Assembly (NCBI GenBank): GCA_905397405.1
Contig: CAJPVJ010000160.1
Coordinates: 1-35,543 of the forward strand
Direction: 5' to 3'
Origin: Oppiella nova
Taxonomy: Eukaryota; Arthropoda; Arachnida; Sarcoptiformes; Oppiidae
Length of the DNA stretch: 35,543 nucleotides
Made by a program: the position numbers and the translations under genes. Positions 35,309-35,543 of this stretch are shown piece by piece. Every line of letters starts with the position of its first letter. Positions within the stretch are counted from its first letter, which is position 1. Under the pieces are notes generated by a model. That model ran no database searches. It was not told where the DNA came from and saw only the letters and a program-made list of their open reading frames with translations.

Positions 35309-35543
35309 AATTTAATCATTAATTCTTGTTTTGTTTTACATTAATATTTGAGAACAGATACTGTATTCAAATAAAATACAACATAACCTGTATTTCTAGC
35401 ACTCAGGCATAATATGAGGCATAATATGAGGCATAATATGAGGCATATTATGAGGAATATTATGAAGCGTTGGATGCATTGCTTAGAGTGAGTGTCAGGT
35501 CGACTGAACACAAGAATAATGCTTAATATTTGGCTCTAAACCA
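35309..35543 (-). repeat. 235-bp inverted repeat, arm 2 (cut by the window end)
   Basis: The reverse complement of 25663-25897 with one mismatch. The match is still perfect at the last base of the window, so the true arm is at least 235 bp and may be much longer. Confidence 0.97.

Overview
This is eukaryotic nuclear DNA, strongly AT-rich, with GT-AG introns of two sizes (a minimal class of about 62-77 bp and a long class of 0.6-5.2 kb) and frequent GA/CT dinucleotide tracts. Both recognisable genes are animal genes. The CBF-beta protein has an N-terminal extension of the type I recall from insect homologues, so an arthropod is the best guess. The low GC and the minimal introns would fit a mite or another arachnid, but that is inference and I cannot name the species.

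Layout: (1) 9-12371, plus strand: a 14-exon gene for the katanin p80 (KATNB1) regulatory subunit. It has a WD40 propeller, a long Asn/Ser/His-rich linker and a C-terminal con80 domain. The spliced reading frame closes exactly, at 835 codons plus stop. (2) 12372-23960: about 11.6 kb of intergenic DNA with no recognisable gene. It holds a 0.54-kb tandem duplication, a perfect 68-bp inverted repeat and GA/TC tracts, and it ends in a GC-richer leader before the next gene. (3) 23961-32737, plus strand: a 5-exon gene for core-binding factor subunit beta (CBFB; Drosophila Brother/Big-brother family), 204 codons, with every intron in phase 0. Its 5.2-kb third intron contains a long imperfect hairpin bounded by CT and GA tracts. 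(4) 32738-35543: 3' flank, with one open minus-strand frame that encodes a plausible membrane helix. The window ends inside the second arm of a near-perfect inverted repeat whose first arm lies in CBFB intron 3.

The two genes are tandem neighbours with unrelated functions: microtubule severing (katanin p60/p80) and Runx-dependent transcription. No operon-like relation is implied. The most unusual content is structural: three independent inverted-repeat systems and one fresh tandem duplication, all in non-coding DNA. I found no rRNA, CRISPR, transposase or reverse-transcriptase sequence and no convincing tRNA gene. I found no evidence for a wholly new biological system. The hairpin in CBFB intron 3 and the inverted repeat bracketing CBFB exons 4-5 deserve the closest second look.
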